From Actinocrinis sp046724665 (GTDB lineage Bacteria; Actinomycetota; Actinomycetes; Streptomycetales; Catenulisporaceae), in assembly GCA_046724665.1 (NCBI GenBank), contig JBKOWZ010000246.1, positions 1 through 30,878 of the forward strand: a DNA stretch of 30,878 nucleotides, given 5' to 3'. Every line of letters starts with the position of its first letter. Within the stretch, counting starts at the first letter, position 1. The translations under genes were made by a program, and so were the position numbers. The notes under the pieces were generated by a model. The model ran no database searches and was not told where the DNA came from. It saw nothing but the letters and a program-made list of their open reading frames with translations. Shown piece by piece: positions 1 to 9,761 of this stretch.

Positions 1-65
1 GCGTCGGACAGGCCGAGGCGGACCGTGGCATAACCGTCGGCCAGAATCCGATCGAGCATGGTCAT
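1..65 (-). CDS. 5' end of an unidentified gene running off the left edge
   Basis: An open frame starts at ATG 65 on the minus strand and reads MTMLDRILADGYATVRLGLSD up to the window edge, with no stop. Only 21 codons are visible, so no family can be assigned. Support for a real start comes from a TANNNT -10 element (TACACT, minus strand, 74-79) placed 8 bases upstream of the ATG. That spacing is typical of leaderless actinobacterial transcripts. A second ATG at 59 is also possible. The frame is divergent from the DsbA-like gene, with about 50 bases between the two starts. The call rests on this promoter geometry and on a plausible peptide only. Confidence 0.35.
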   Translation of the reverse strand, partial: MTMLDRILADGYATVRLGLSD

Positions 66-73
66 GGAGCGTC

Positions 74-79
74 AGTGTA
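74..79 (-). promoter_or_regulatory. -10 element of a putative leaderless promoter for the left-edge gene
   Basis: TACACT on the minus strand matches TANNNT. It lies 8 bases before the ATG at 65, so transcription would begin at or very near the start codon. No good -35 is seen at 17 to 19 bases. This is inferred from pattern only. Confidence 0.35.
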
Positions 80-115
80 GCGTGTCGCGGCGCCATTTCG
101 ATTGCCCCCGCTGGA

Positions 116-943
116 ATGATGACAAGAGTGGAGAACCGCACGGCCCCAGGGAAAGCAGTGCTCGAGAATTCGGCGCATCAGAAGCTCGAGGCGGTGCGCC
201 GGGCGCAAGTCGCGGCGCGGCGGCGTCGGCGGCAGTTCCTGATCGGCGCGGCGGTGCTGGTCGTGGTCGCGCTCGCGGCCGGGATCGGGGTGCTCGTGCA
301 GCACGGCCGCGCCGACCGCGACGCCGCGTTCGGCGCCGGACCGTTCGCCGCGCCCGCCGGGGCGGTGGGTACGGGGAGCCTGGCGATCCCTTATGGATCT
401 TCGCGGACCGCGAAAGTTACTCTGAGCGTCTATGAGGACCTCCGTTGTCCCTACTGCCGGATGGCGGAGTCGATGTTCGAGCCCACCTACCGGGCGTACG
501 CGCGGGCCGGGAAGATCATCGTGCACTTCCATCTGGTGGACCTGATCGACCGCAACCTCGGCGGCACCGGGTCGATCCGCGCGGGCAACGCCGCCGCCTG
601 CGCGCAGAGCGCCGGCAAGTTCGAGGCCTACCACGACCTGCTCTACGCTGGCCAGCCGAAGGAGAGCGATGACGCCTTCGGCTCGAACGCCGCGCTGCTC
701 AGCCTGGCCGACCGGGTCTCCGGGCTGAACACGGCCGCGTTCCGGACCTGTGTGGACCGCGGCACCCACGGCTCCTGGGTCCGGCGCAACTACGACTCGC
801 TCAGCACACTGCTGAAGGGTTCGGTCTCCACGCCCTACTACGCGATCAACGGCGCCCAGCACAAGATCGTCAGCACGTCCGTCGCCGCCGAGCAGGCCGC
901 CTTCAAGAGCGCGCTCGACTCCGCGATCGCCGCGGCGAGCTGA
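116..943 (+). CDS. Membrane-anchored DsbA-family thiol oxidoreductase (first of a tandem pair)
   Basis: This 275-residue protein has a basic cytoplasmic N-terminus (RRRRR at 35-39), one transmembrane helix (about 41-62) and an extracytoplasmic thioredoxin-like domain. The active site is CPYC at residues 111-114, in the context VYEDLRCPYC. A Thr-Pro in VSTPYYAING near the C-terminus is the expected cis-Pro loop. Proteins of this type catalyse disulfide formation or exchange in exported proteins, with the membrane helix as anchor. Two ATG codons stand side by side at 116 and 119, and a GTG at 128 is a further option; no Shine-Dalgarno is strong. It is followed by a second DsbA-like gene and lgt, so the locus serves exported proteins. 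The exact substrate is unknown. Confidence 0.85.
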   Translation: MMTRVENRTAPGKAVLENSAHQKLEAVRRAQVAARRRRRQFLIGAAVLVVVALAAGIGVLVQHGRADRDAAFGAGPFAAPAGAVGTGSLAIPYGSSRTAKVTLSVYEDLRCPYCRMAESMFEPTYRAYARAGKIIVHFHLVDLIDRNLGGTGSIRAGNAAACAQSAGKFEAYHDLLYAGQPKESDDAFGSNAALLSLADRVSGLNTAAFRTCVDRGTHGSWVRRNYDSLSTLLKGSVSTPYYAINGAQHKIVSTSVAAEQAAFKSALDSAIAAAS

Positions 944-1026
944 CTCAGGTCACGGGACGGTCACGCGACGCCATGAATTCCCCGAGATCTGCACCGGGGG
1001 AGGGTGGCGCATCCGGGCGTCCCGAT

Positions 1027-1032
1027 TAGGAT
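1027..1032 (+). promoter_or_regulatory. Possible -10 element for the second dsbA-like gene
   Basis: TAGGAT matches TANNNT in the 178-base gap between the two dsbA-like genes. No recognisable -35 lies 17-19 bases upstream. If used, it gives a leader of about 80 bases that contains the GC-rich palindrome at 1052-1069. Confidence 0.25.
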
Positions 1033-1051
1033 GCGGCAGCGGCTAGTTCAG

Positions 1052-1069
1052 CGCGCCCCGCGGGGCGCG
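1052..1069. repeat. 18-bp perfect GC palindrome in the leader of the second dsbA-like gene
   Basis: CGCGCCCCGCGGGGCGCG is a perfect uninterrupted palindrome about 50 bases before the next start codon. It has no loop, so it would work better as a duplex DNA site than as an RNA hairpin. No T-tract follows, so I do not call it a terminator. Confidence 0.6.
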
Positions 1070-1121
1070 ACCGGGGCCGCGCCACCGCACCCGCGACCTA
1101 GCTGGAAGTGGATCGCCGACG

Positions 1122-2030
1122 ATGAGCAAGGCCAACAGGGTAGGCAAGGAGCTTGCGCGCGAACGCACCGCGCAGCTGCGGCTCGAGCTGGCGCGACGGG
1201 CCCGCCGCAGGCGGATCTACACCGTGAACGGTTCCGCCTTCGGCGTCATACTGATCGCCATCATCGTCGGGCTGGTCGTGCAGAACGCGATGTTGCCCAA
1301 GACGCCTGCCATCGTGCCCAAGGGCACCGTCGCCGACACCGCGGGCGGCATAGCGTCCGCGGACGGCATGGCCATCCCGATCGGCGACTCGAGCGCCAAG
1401 GTCAAGCTGACCGTCTACGAGGACGCGCGCTGCTCGGCGTGTAAGTCGTACGAGTCGGTCTTCACCCCGGCCTACAAGAAGCTGGTGGAGAACGGCACGC
1501 TCGAACTGCTCATCCACCCGGTCACGCTGATCGACGCGAACACCAACGGCAGCGGTTCGCTGCACGCCGGAAACGCGTTCGCCTGCGCACAGGACGCCGG
1601 GAAGTTCCAGGCGTACCACGACCTGATCTACCTCAACCAGCCGGACGAGGGCACCGACTCCTTCGCCTCGGACACGACGCTGATCACCCTGGCCAAGCAG
1701 GTGCCGCAGCTGGACACGAAGACCTTCGAGAGCTGCGTGACCTCGCACCGCTACTTCGGCTGGGTGCGGCAGAACTACGCCGCGCTGAACAAGATCACCA
1801 ATAATCAGCCGTCCACCCCCACGTTCTACGCGAACGGCTCCGTCTTCACCCTGCCGAACGTCTCCGACCCCACGCAGGCGCAGGAGCAGTTCACCGCGTC
1901 GATCAACAAGCTGGCCGGCCCCAGCGCCTCGCCGAGCGCGAGCGGCAGCGGCGCCGCCAGTGCGAGCCCCAGCTCAAGCGCGGGCGCATCAGCGTCGGCG
2001 TCACCGACACCGTCCGCGAGTAGGTCATGA
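1122..2030 (+). CDS. Membrane-anchored DsbA-family protein with CSAC active site
   Basis: This 302-residue protein shares its layout with the gene before it: a basic N-terminus, a transmembrane helix at about 37-54, and a thioredoxin-fold domain with VYEDARCSACKSY (Cys104 and Cys107) and a cis-Pro STPTFYANG near the end of the fold. The active-site dipeptide is Ser-Ala, rather than the Pro-Tyr of its neighbour, which should alter redox potential. The last 35 or so residues are a Ser/Ala/Pro tail of low complexity, as in many exported actinobacterial proteins. Its stop overlaps the lgt start (ATGA at 2027-2030), so the two are translationally coupled. In related genomes a thioredoxin-like gene commonly lies between trpA and lgt. 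A tandem duplication here is likely. Confidence 0.85.
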   Translation: MSKANRVGKELARERTAQLRLELARRARRRRIYTVNGSAFGVILIAIIVGLVVQNAMLPKTPAIVPKGTVADTAGGIASADGMAIPIGDSSAKVKLTVYEDARCSACKSYESVFTPAYKKLVENGTLELLIHPVTLIDANTNGSGSLHAGNAFACAQDAGKFQAYHDLIYLNQPDEGTDSFASDTTLITLAKQVPQLDTKTFESCVTSHRYFGWVRQNYAALNKITNNQPSTPTFYANGSVFTLPNVSDPTQAQEQFTASINKLAGPSASPSASGSGAASASPSSSAGASASASPTPSASRS

Positions 2031-3094
2031 CTCCGAACCCGCACCCGCTCGCCTACCTGCCGAGCCCGACGGTCGCGCAGATCAAGCTCGGGCCGTTCCC
2101 GATCCGGTTCTACGCGCTGTGCATCATCGCCGGCATCGTGCTGGCGGTCTGGCTCGGCGAGCGCCGCTGGCGCGCCCGCGGCGGCGAGCCGAACGTGGTC
2201 ACCGACATCGCCATCTGGGCGGTGCCCTTCGGCCTGGTCGGCGGCCGGCTCTACCACGTGGTCACCGACTACGAGCTCTACTTCACCGCGGGCAAGGACT
2301 GGTTCCGGATGTTCTACATCTGGGACGGCGGCCTCGGCATCTGGGGCGCCATCGCGCTCGGCGCGGTCGGCGCGTGGATCGGCGCCCGGCGGCGCGGGGT
2401 CAAGCTGCCGCCGCTGGCCGACGCCATCGCGCCGGGGATCGTGTTCGCGCAGGCGCTCGGCCGGTGGGGCAACTGGTTCAACAACGAGCTCTACGGCGAC
2501 CCGACCACCAAGCCGTGGGGCCTGACCATCCACTGCACCGACGAGAACCGCAACGCCGCGCCCTGCTCCGGCATCCCCGGCACCTCTTCGATCGCCGGGC
2601 ACTTCCAGCCGACCTTCCTGTACGAGTCGATCTGGTGCGTCGTCGTCGGCGTGCTGGTCATCTGGGCCGACCGCAGGTTCAAGCTCGGCCACGGCCGCGC
2701 GTTCGCCCTCTACGTGCTCGGCTACACGATCGGCCGCGCCTGGATCGAGCACCTGCGCAGCGACTACGCGCACGTGTTCGGCGGCCTGCGGCTGAACGAC
2801 TGGACGGCGATCCTGGTCGGCCTGGCCGCGCTGTGCTACCTGATCATCAGTGCTCGGCGACACCCCGGCCGGGAGACGCCCGCCGAGCTGTACTGGCCGC
2901 ACTTCCGGCCGTACCAGCCCGCCGGCGCGGCCGAGGAGCCGGGCGGCGGCGAGCGCGGCGGCGTAGCCGCCGACGGTGACACGGCGGCGAACGGCGGCGG
3001 GCCGCGGCGCGAAGAACAGTCGCGGGACGAGGCGCGCCGCGCCGAAACCGCCCCCGAAGCGGCCGAGCGCGACAGCGAGCCGGCCGAGCCGTAA
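2027..3094 (+). CDS. lgt: Prolipoprotein diacylglyceryl transferase
   Basis: Lgt transfers diacylglycerol from phosphatidylglycerol to the lipobox cysteine of prolipoproteins, the first step of lipoprotein maturation in the membrane. The 355-residue product has the Lgt signature GRWGNWFNNELYG with Arg146, Asn149 and Glu154 at the positions of E. coli Arg143, Asn146 and Glu151. Several hydrophobic segments and a late GRAWIEHLR segment also fit the family. The segment corresponding to the E. coli His103 region reads WDGGLGIWG, without the histidine; I believe this is the usual actinobacterial form. The last 60 or so residues are a hydrophilic Glu/Ala/Gly-rich tail beyond the enzyme core, typical of actinobacterial Lgt. 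Two lipoprotein substrates (14603-15517 and 16049-17293) are encoded in this window. The start is fixed by the ATGA overlap with the preceding gene. Confidence 0.96.
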   Translation: MTPNPHPLAYLPSPTVAQIKLGPFPIRFYALCIIAGIVLAVWLGERRWRARGGEPNVVTDIAIWAVPFGLVGGRLYHVVTDYELYFTAGKDWFRMFYIWDGGLGIWGAIALGAVGAWIGARRRGVKLPPLADAIAPGIVFAQALGRWGNWFNNELYGDPTTKPWGLTIHCTDENRNAAPCSGIPGTSSIAGHFQPTFLYESIWCVVVGVLVIWADRRFKLGHGRAFALYVLGYTIGRAWIEHLRSDYAHVFGGLRLNDWTAILVGLAALCYLIISARRHPGRETPAELYWPHFRPYQPAGAAEEPGGGERGGVAADGDTAANGGGPRREEQSRDEARRAETAPEAAERDSEPAEP

Positions 3095-3115
3095 CGCACT
3101 TCCGCACCGACCTGG

Positions 3116-3156
3116 GCGAACGGGCGCGCGACCGCAAGGGTCGCGCGCCCGTTCGC
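3116..3156 (+). terminator. Strong hairpin terminator after lgt
   Basis: An 18-bp perfect stem (3116-3133 with 3139-3156) has a 5-base loop and begins 22 bases after the lgt stop. It is followed by a short T/G-rich stretch, not a long T-run, as is usual in high-GC actinobacteria. It should end the dsbA-lgt transcript. Confidence 0.8.
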
Positions 3157-3174
3157 TGCGTTGTGACGTGATTC

Positions 3175-3191
3175 TCACGCCGGAGGCGTGA
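3175..3191. repeat. Inverted repeat TCACGCC-GGA-GGCGTGA upstream of gltB
   Basis: Seven-base arms are separated by 3 bases between the lgt terminator and the gltB promoter region. It could be an operator or a second weak hairpin. No regulator is recognised. Confidence 0.4.
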
Positions 3192-3268
3192 AGGGGGCGC
3201 AACACGGGGAAGACAAGGTTTGGCGCGCCACACCCGCAGGTCAACGAGGTCTTGTCCAGAATATGAGA

Positions 3269-3282
3269 TAGAGAATTCTCTA
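3269..3282. promoter_or_regulatory. 14-bp perfect palindrome next to the gltB promoter
   Basis: TAGAGAATTCTCTA is a perfect AT-rich palindrome in otherwise GC-rich DNA. It abuts the candidate -35 hexamer of gltB at 3283. That position suits an activator site or a repressor touching the -35. It does not match the GlnR box pattern known to me. Confidence 0.5.
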
Positions 3283-3312
3283 CTGACGGACGCTTGATCC
3301 ATCGTGTAACCT
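3283..3312 (+). promoter_or_regulatory. Candidate gltB promoter
   Basis: CTGACG (3283-3288) and TAACCT (3307-3312) are separated by 18 bases and resemble vegetative sigma elements. The transcript would start near 3319, giving a leader of about 75 bases before the gltB start. Confidence 0.4.
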
Positions 3313-3393
3313 CAAAGCCACCGCGGCAGGGCCAGAGTCGTCCCTCGTGCGCGCATTCCGGCGCGGACATTTACGACGACCATGGAGGACCTG

Positions 3394-6300
3394 ATGTCCC
3401 AAGCGGCCCCCCATCGCCCGGCTCCGAAGACTCCGAAGACGCAGTCGAACCCGATGCTGCTCGGCGGCATCCCCGTGGCTCAGGGCCTTTACGATCCGCG
3501 GGCCGAGAAGGACGCGTGCGGCGTCGCCTTCGTCGCGACGCTCACCGGGGCGGCGAGCCACGGCATCGTCGAACAGGCGCTGACCGCGCTGCGCAACCTC
3601 GAGCACCGCGGCGCCTCGGGCGCCGAGGTGGACTCCGGCGACGGCGCCGGGATCCTGGTCCAGGTGCCCGACGCGTTCCTGCGCACGGTCGTCGACTTCG
3701 AGCTGCCGCCCGCCGGCTCCTACGCCGTGGGCCTCGCCTTCATCCCGAACAGCGACGAGGTCGAGCTGCTGGTCTACGACACCGTCGCCGCGGTCGCCGC
3801 CGAGGAAGGGCTCGAAGTCCTCGGCTGGCGCTACGTGCCCACCACGCCCGACATCCTCGGCGCCACCGCCCGCGCGGTGATGCCGCGCTTCCGCCAGCTG
3901 TTCCTGGCCGGCGCGAACGGCGAGTCGGGCATCGAGCTCGACCGGCTGGCCTTCGTGCTGCGCAAGCGGGTCGAGCACGAGGTCGAGGTGTACTTCCCGT
4001 CGCTGTCCGCGCGCACCTTGGTCTACAAGGGCATGCTGACCACCGGTCAGCTCGAGCCCTTCTTCCCTGACCTGTCCGACCGCGGCTTCGCCAGCGCCAT
4101 CGCGCTGATCCACTCCCGCTTCTCCACCAACACCTTCCCGGCCTGGCCGCTGGCGCACCCCTACCGCTACGTCGCGCACAACGGCGAGATCAACACGGTG
4201 CAGGGCAACCGCAACTGGATGCGCGCCCGCGAGTCCCAGCTGGCCACCGACGCGTTCAAGGGACCGCTCGACCGCGTCTTCCCGATCGCCACCCCCGGGG
4301 CCAGCGACTCGGCCACCTTCGACGAGGTGCTCGAACTGCTGCACCTGGCCGGCCGCTCGCTGCCGCACGCGGTGCTGATGATGATCCCGGAGGCCTGGGA
4401 GAACCACACCGAGATGGACCCGGCGAAGCGGGCCTTCTACCACTACCACTCCTGTCAGATGGAGCCCTGGGACGGCCCCGCCTCCATCACCTTCACCGAC
4501 GGCACGCTGATCGGCGCCGTGCTCGACCGCAACGGCCTGCGCCCCTCCCGCTACTGGGTCACCGACGACGGCCTCGTCGTGCTCGCCTCCGAGGTCGGTG
4601 TGCTCGACATCGACCAGGCCAGGGTGGTGCGCAAGGGCCGGCTCCAGCCCGGCCGGATGTTCCTGGTGGACACCGCGCAGCACCGCATCGTCGAGGACGA
4701 GGAGATCAAGGCCGAGCTCGCCGCCGCGCAGCCCTACCAGGACTGGCTGCACGCCGGCCTGATCCACCTGGACCAGCTGCCCGAGCGTGAGCACATCGTG
4801 CACACGCACGCCTCGGTGGTGCGCCGTCAGCAGACGTTCGGCTACACCGAGGAGGAGTTGCGCGTCCTGCTCGCCCCGATGGCCAAGACCGGTGCGGAGC
4901 CGATCGGCTCGATGGGCTCGGACACCCCGGTCGCGGTGCTCTCCACCCGCCCGCGGCTGCTGTTCGACTACTTCGCCCAGCTGTTCGCGCAGGTGACCAA
5001 CCCGCCGCTGGACGCGATCCGCGAGGAGCTGGTCACCAGCCTGAGCACCACCATCGGCCCCGAGGACAACCTGCTGGCCACCTCCCCGGCCGCCTGCCGC
5101 CAGATCGAGCTGCCGTTCCCGGTCATCGACAACGACCAGCTGGCCAAGCTCATCCACATCAACGCGGACGGCGACCTGCCCGGCCTGCGCGCGGTCACCG
5201 TCTCCGGGCTCTACAAGGTGGCCGGCGGCGGCACGGCGCTGCGTGCGCGGCTGGCCGAGATCAACGCCGAGGTCTCCGCCGCGATCGAGGGCGGCGCGCG
5301 CATCGTGGTGCTCTCCGACCGGCACTCCGACGCCGAGCACGCCCCGATCCCCTCGCTGCTGCTCACCTCGGCCGTGCACCACCACCTGATCCGGGAGAAG
5401 ACCCGCACCCAGACCGCGCTGCTGGTCGAGGCCGGCGATGTGCGCGAGGTGCACCACGTCGCGCTGCTGATCGGCTACGGCGCGGCCGCGGTCAACCCGT
5501 ACCTGGCGATGGAGAGCGTCGAGGACCTGGCCCGCGCCGGGGTGTTCGTCAGCGTGCCCGCCGAGAAGGCCATCAAGAACCTGATCAAGGCGCTGGGCAA
5601 GGGCGTGCTGAAGGTGATGTCCAAGATGGGCATCTCCACCGTCGCCTCCTACCGCGGCGCCCAGGTCTTCGAGGCGCTCGGCCTCGGCCAGGAGCTGGTG
5701 GACGAGTACTTCACCGGCACGGTGACCAAGCTCGGCGGCATCGGCCTCGACGAGATCGCCGAGGAGGTCGCCCAGCGGCACCTGCGCGCCTACCCGCGCA
5801 GCACCACCCGCCCCGCGCACCGCCGCCTGGAGATCGGCGGCGAGTACCAGTGGCGGCGCGAGGGCGAGCCGCACCTGTTCGACCCGGAGACCGTCTTCCG
5901 GCTCCAGCACGCCACCCGCGAGCGCCGGTACGACATCTTCAAGCAGTACACCGAGCGGGTGAACGAGCAGTCCGAGCGGCTGATGACGCTGCGCGGCCTG
6001 TTCGCCTTCAAGCAGGCCGGCACCGAGGGCAACACGCGCGCGCCGATCCCGCTCGACGAGGTCGAGCCGGTCTCCGAGATCGTCAAGCGCTTCTCCACCG
6101 GCGCCATGTCCTACGGCTCGATCTCGCTGGAGGCGCACCAGACGCTCGCCATCGCGATGAACCGGCTCGGCGCCAAGTCGAACACCGGCGAGGGCGGCGA
6201 GGACCCGGAGCGGCTCTACGACCCGCAGCGGCGCTCGGCGGTCAAGCAGGTCGCCTCCGGCCGCTTCGGCGTCACCTCCGAGTACCTGACCAACGCCGAC

Positions 6301-7987
6301 GACCTCCAGATCAAGATGGCGCAGGGCGCCAAGCCCGGCGAGGGCGGCCAGCTGCCCGGCCACAAGGTCTACCCGTGGGTCGCCAAGACCCGGCACTCCA
6401 CCCCCGGCGTGGGCCTGATCTCCCCGCCGCCGCACCACGACATCTACTCGATCGAGGACCTGGCGCAGCTGATCCACGACCTGAAGAACGCCAACCCGGC
6501 GGCCCGCGTGCACGTCAAGCTGGTCTCCGAGGTCGGTGTCGGCACGGTCGCCGCGGGCGTGTCCAAGGCGCACGCCGACGTGGTGCTCATCTCCGGCCAC
6601 GACGGCGGCACCGGCGCCGCCCCGCTCACCTCGCTCAAGCACGCCGGCGCGCCGTGGGAGCTCGGCCTGGCCGAGACCCAGCAGACCCTGCTGCTCAACG
6701 GCCTGCGCGACCGGATCACGGTGCAGACCGACGGCCAGCTCAAGACCGGCCGCGACGTGATCGTCGCCGCGCTGCTCGGTGCCGAGGAGTACGGCTTCGC
6801 CACCGCGCCGCTGGTGGTCTCCGGCTGCGTGATGATGCGCGTGTGCCACCTGGACACCTGCCCGGTCGGCGTCGCGACGCAGAACCCCGAGCTGCGCGCC
6901 CGGTTCACCGGGAAGCCCGAGTTCGTGGTCAACTTCTTCGAGTTCATCGCCGAGGAGGTGCGCGAGCACCTGGCCGCGCTGGGCTTCCGTACCCTGGCCG
7001 AGGCGGTCGGCCACGTCGAGCTGATCGAGTCGGCCAAGGCCGTCGAGCACTGGAAGGCCTCGGGCCTCGATCTGACCCCGGTGCTCTACCAGCCGTTCCT
7101 GCCGGAGGGCGCGTCGCTGCGCCGCTCGATCGCGCAGGACCACGGCCTGTCCAAGGCGCTGGACAACGAGCTGATCGCGCTGGCCCGCGACGCGCTGGAG
7201 GACGCCACCCCGGTGCGCATCGCGCTGCCGATCCGCAACGTGAACCGCGCCGTCGGCACCATGCTCGGGCACGAGGTGACCAAGAAGTACGGCGGCGCCG
7301 GCCTGCCCGACGACACCATCGACATCACCCTGACCGGCTCGGCCGGCCAGTCCTTCGGCGCGTTCGTGCCGCGCGGCATCACGCTGCGGCTGGAGGGCGA
7401 CGCCAACGACTACCTCGGCAAGGGCCTGTCCGGCGGCCGGATCATCGTGCGGCCGAACCGGGCCGCGACCTTCGACGCGGCGAAGAACATCATCGCCGGC
7501 AACGTGATCGGCTACGGCGCGACCGGCGGCGAGGTGTTCATCTCCGGCGTCGTCGGCGAGCGGTTCGCGGTGCGCAACTCCGGGGCCGCCTTCGTCGTCG
7601 AGGGGGTGGGCGACCACGCCTGCGAGTACATGACCGGCGGACGCGTGGTCATCCTCGGCGAGCACGGCCGCAACCTCGCGGCCGGCATGTCCGGCGGCGT
7701 GGCCTACGTCCTGGACCTCAAGGTCGCCCGGGTCAACCCCGAGATGGTCGCGGTCGAGGCCCTGGACGCGGCCGACCGCGCCTTCCTCCAGGACGCCGTC
7801 AAGCGCCACTTCGAGGAGACCGGCTCGCAGACCGCCGCGGTGCTGCTGGCCGACTGGGCGGGCTCGATCGCCCGCTTCGCGAAGATCATGCCGACCGACT
7901 ACAAGCGAGTGCTGGGCGCCAGGGCAGCCGCCGAGCGGTCCGGGCTCTCCGAGCAGGAGACCCTCGACAAGATCATGGAGGCCGCAC

Positions 7988-7995
<8 letters not shown>
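3394..7995 (+). CDS. gltB: Glutamate synthase (NADPH) large subunit
   Basis: GltB makes two glutamates from glutamine and 2-oxoglutarate with GltD. The protein is 1533 residues, the normal length. The order is: a class II glutamine amidotransferase domain with catalytic Cys42 in EKDACGVAF, exposed after removal of a propeptide; a central linker domain; the FMN-binding synthase domain (GEGGEDPERL, VGTVAAGVSKA, GHDGGTGAAP); the 3Fe-4S cysteines 1145, 1151 and 1156 (CVMMRVCHLDTC); and the C-terminal GXGXG beta-helix. I chose ATG 3394 because GGAGG (3384-3388) lies 5 bases upstream. An in-frame ATG at 3382 would overlap that Shine-Dalgarno. The stop overlaps the gltD start by 8 bases, so the subunits are coupled. 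With gltBD and the amino-acid transporters nearby, the region centres on nitrogen assimilation. Confidence 0.97.
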
Positions 7996-9448
<1,453 letters not shown>

Positions 9449-9583
9449 TCACGTTGCCGCACCATTTATCACCCAACCGTGCGTGATTGTTGACACGTCC
9501 GAAGCAAGTAGCGGCCGTGCCGCGTCGATTCGCGCACCTTTCATGCGCCCTCGCCGCGCTCTAAACCGCCCCCCGGCTTGACC

Positions 9584-9613
9584 GGCCGCCCACCAAACCT
9601 CAGGTGGGCGGCC
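9584..9613 (+). terminator. Hairpin terminator after gltD
   Basis: GGCCGCCCACC (9584-9594) pairs perfectly with GGTGGGCGGCC (9603-9613) across an 8-base loop. There is no T-run. It lies 135 bases beyond the gltD stop and should separate gltBD from pyk. Confidence 0.7.
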
Positions 9614-9709
9614 AACTGGTGTTCAACCGGCATGAGTACCATGGCGGGCGGCATCGAACACGACGGACCACGTCAGCCGGATGGTGCGCGCATTCGGCGT
9701 TACATCACG

Positions 9710-9744
9710 AATGAGCCCCTTCGGGGCTCGTTACCGCACGGTAA
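9710..9744 (+). promoter_or_regulatory. Two adjacent inverted repeats in the pyk leader
   Basis: AATGAGCCCC (9710-9719) pairs with GGGGCTCGTT (9723-9732) over a 3-base TTC loop, with one G-T wobble. Immediately after, sharing two bases, comes TTACCG-CA-CGGTAA (9731-9744). The second repeat ends inside the AAGGGA stretch (9743-9748) before the pyk ATG at 9762. The arrangement could be an RNA structure acting on translation or an operator. TAGGGT (9749-9754), 7 bases before the ATG, is a possible leaderless -10; in that case the repeats would be promoter DNA, not RNA. Confidence 0.5.
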
Positions 9745-9761
9745 GGGATAGGGTCGCTTTC

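Larger units (their letters stand above)
9449..9761. other. Intergenic region between gltD and pyk (313 bases)
   Basis: This gap holds no gene that I can support. It contains the gltD terminator hairpin (9584-9613), a possible -10 TACCAT at 9637-9642, and two adjacent inverted repeats just before the pyk start (9710-9744). A TTGACA hexamer at 9490-9495 has no matching -10 at normal spacing. Confidence 0.6.

Noticed and set aside
3252..3268. TTGTCC and TATGAG near the gltB palindrome, considered as an alternative promoter or an NdgR-type operator
   Set aside because: The spacing is wrong for a promoter, and the half-sites match any operator consensus I recall only in part.
9490..9495. TTGACA hexamer after gltD, considered as a pyk promoter -35
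   Set aside because: No TANNNT element lies at 16-19 bases downstream; the closest hexamers fit poorly.
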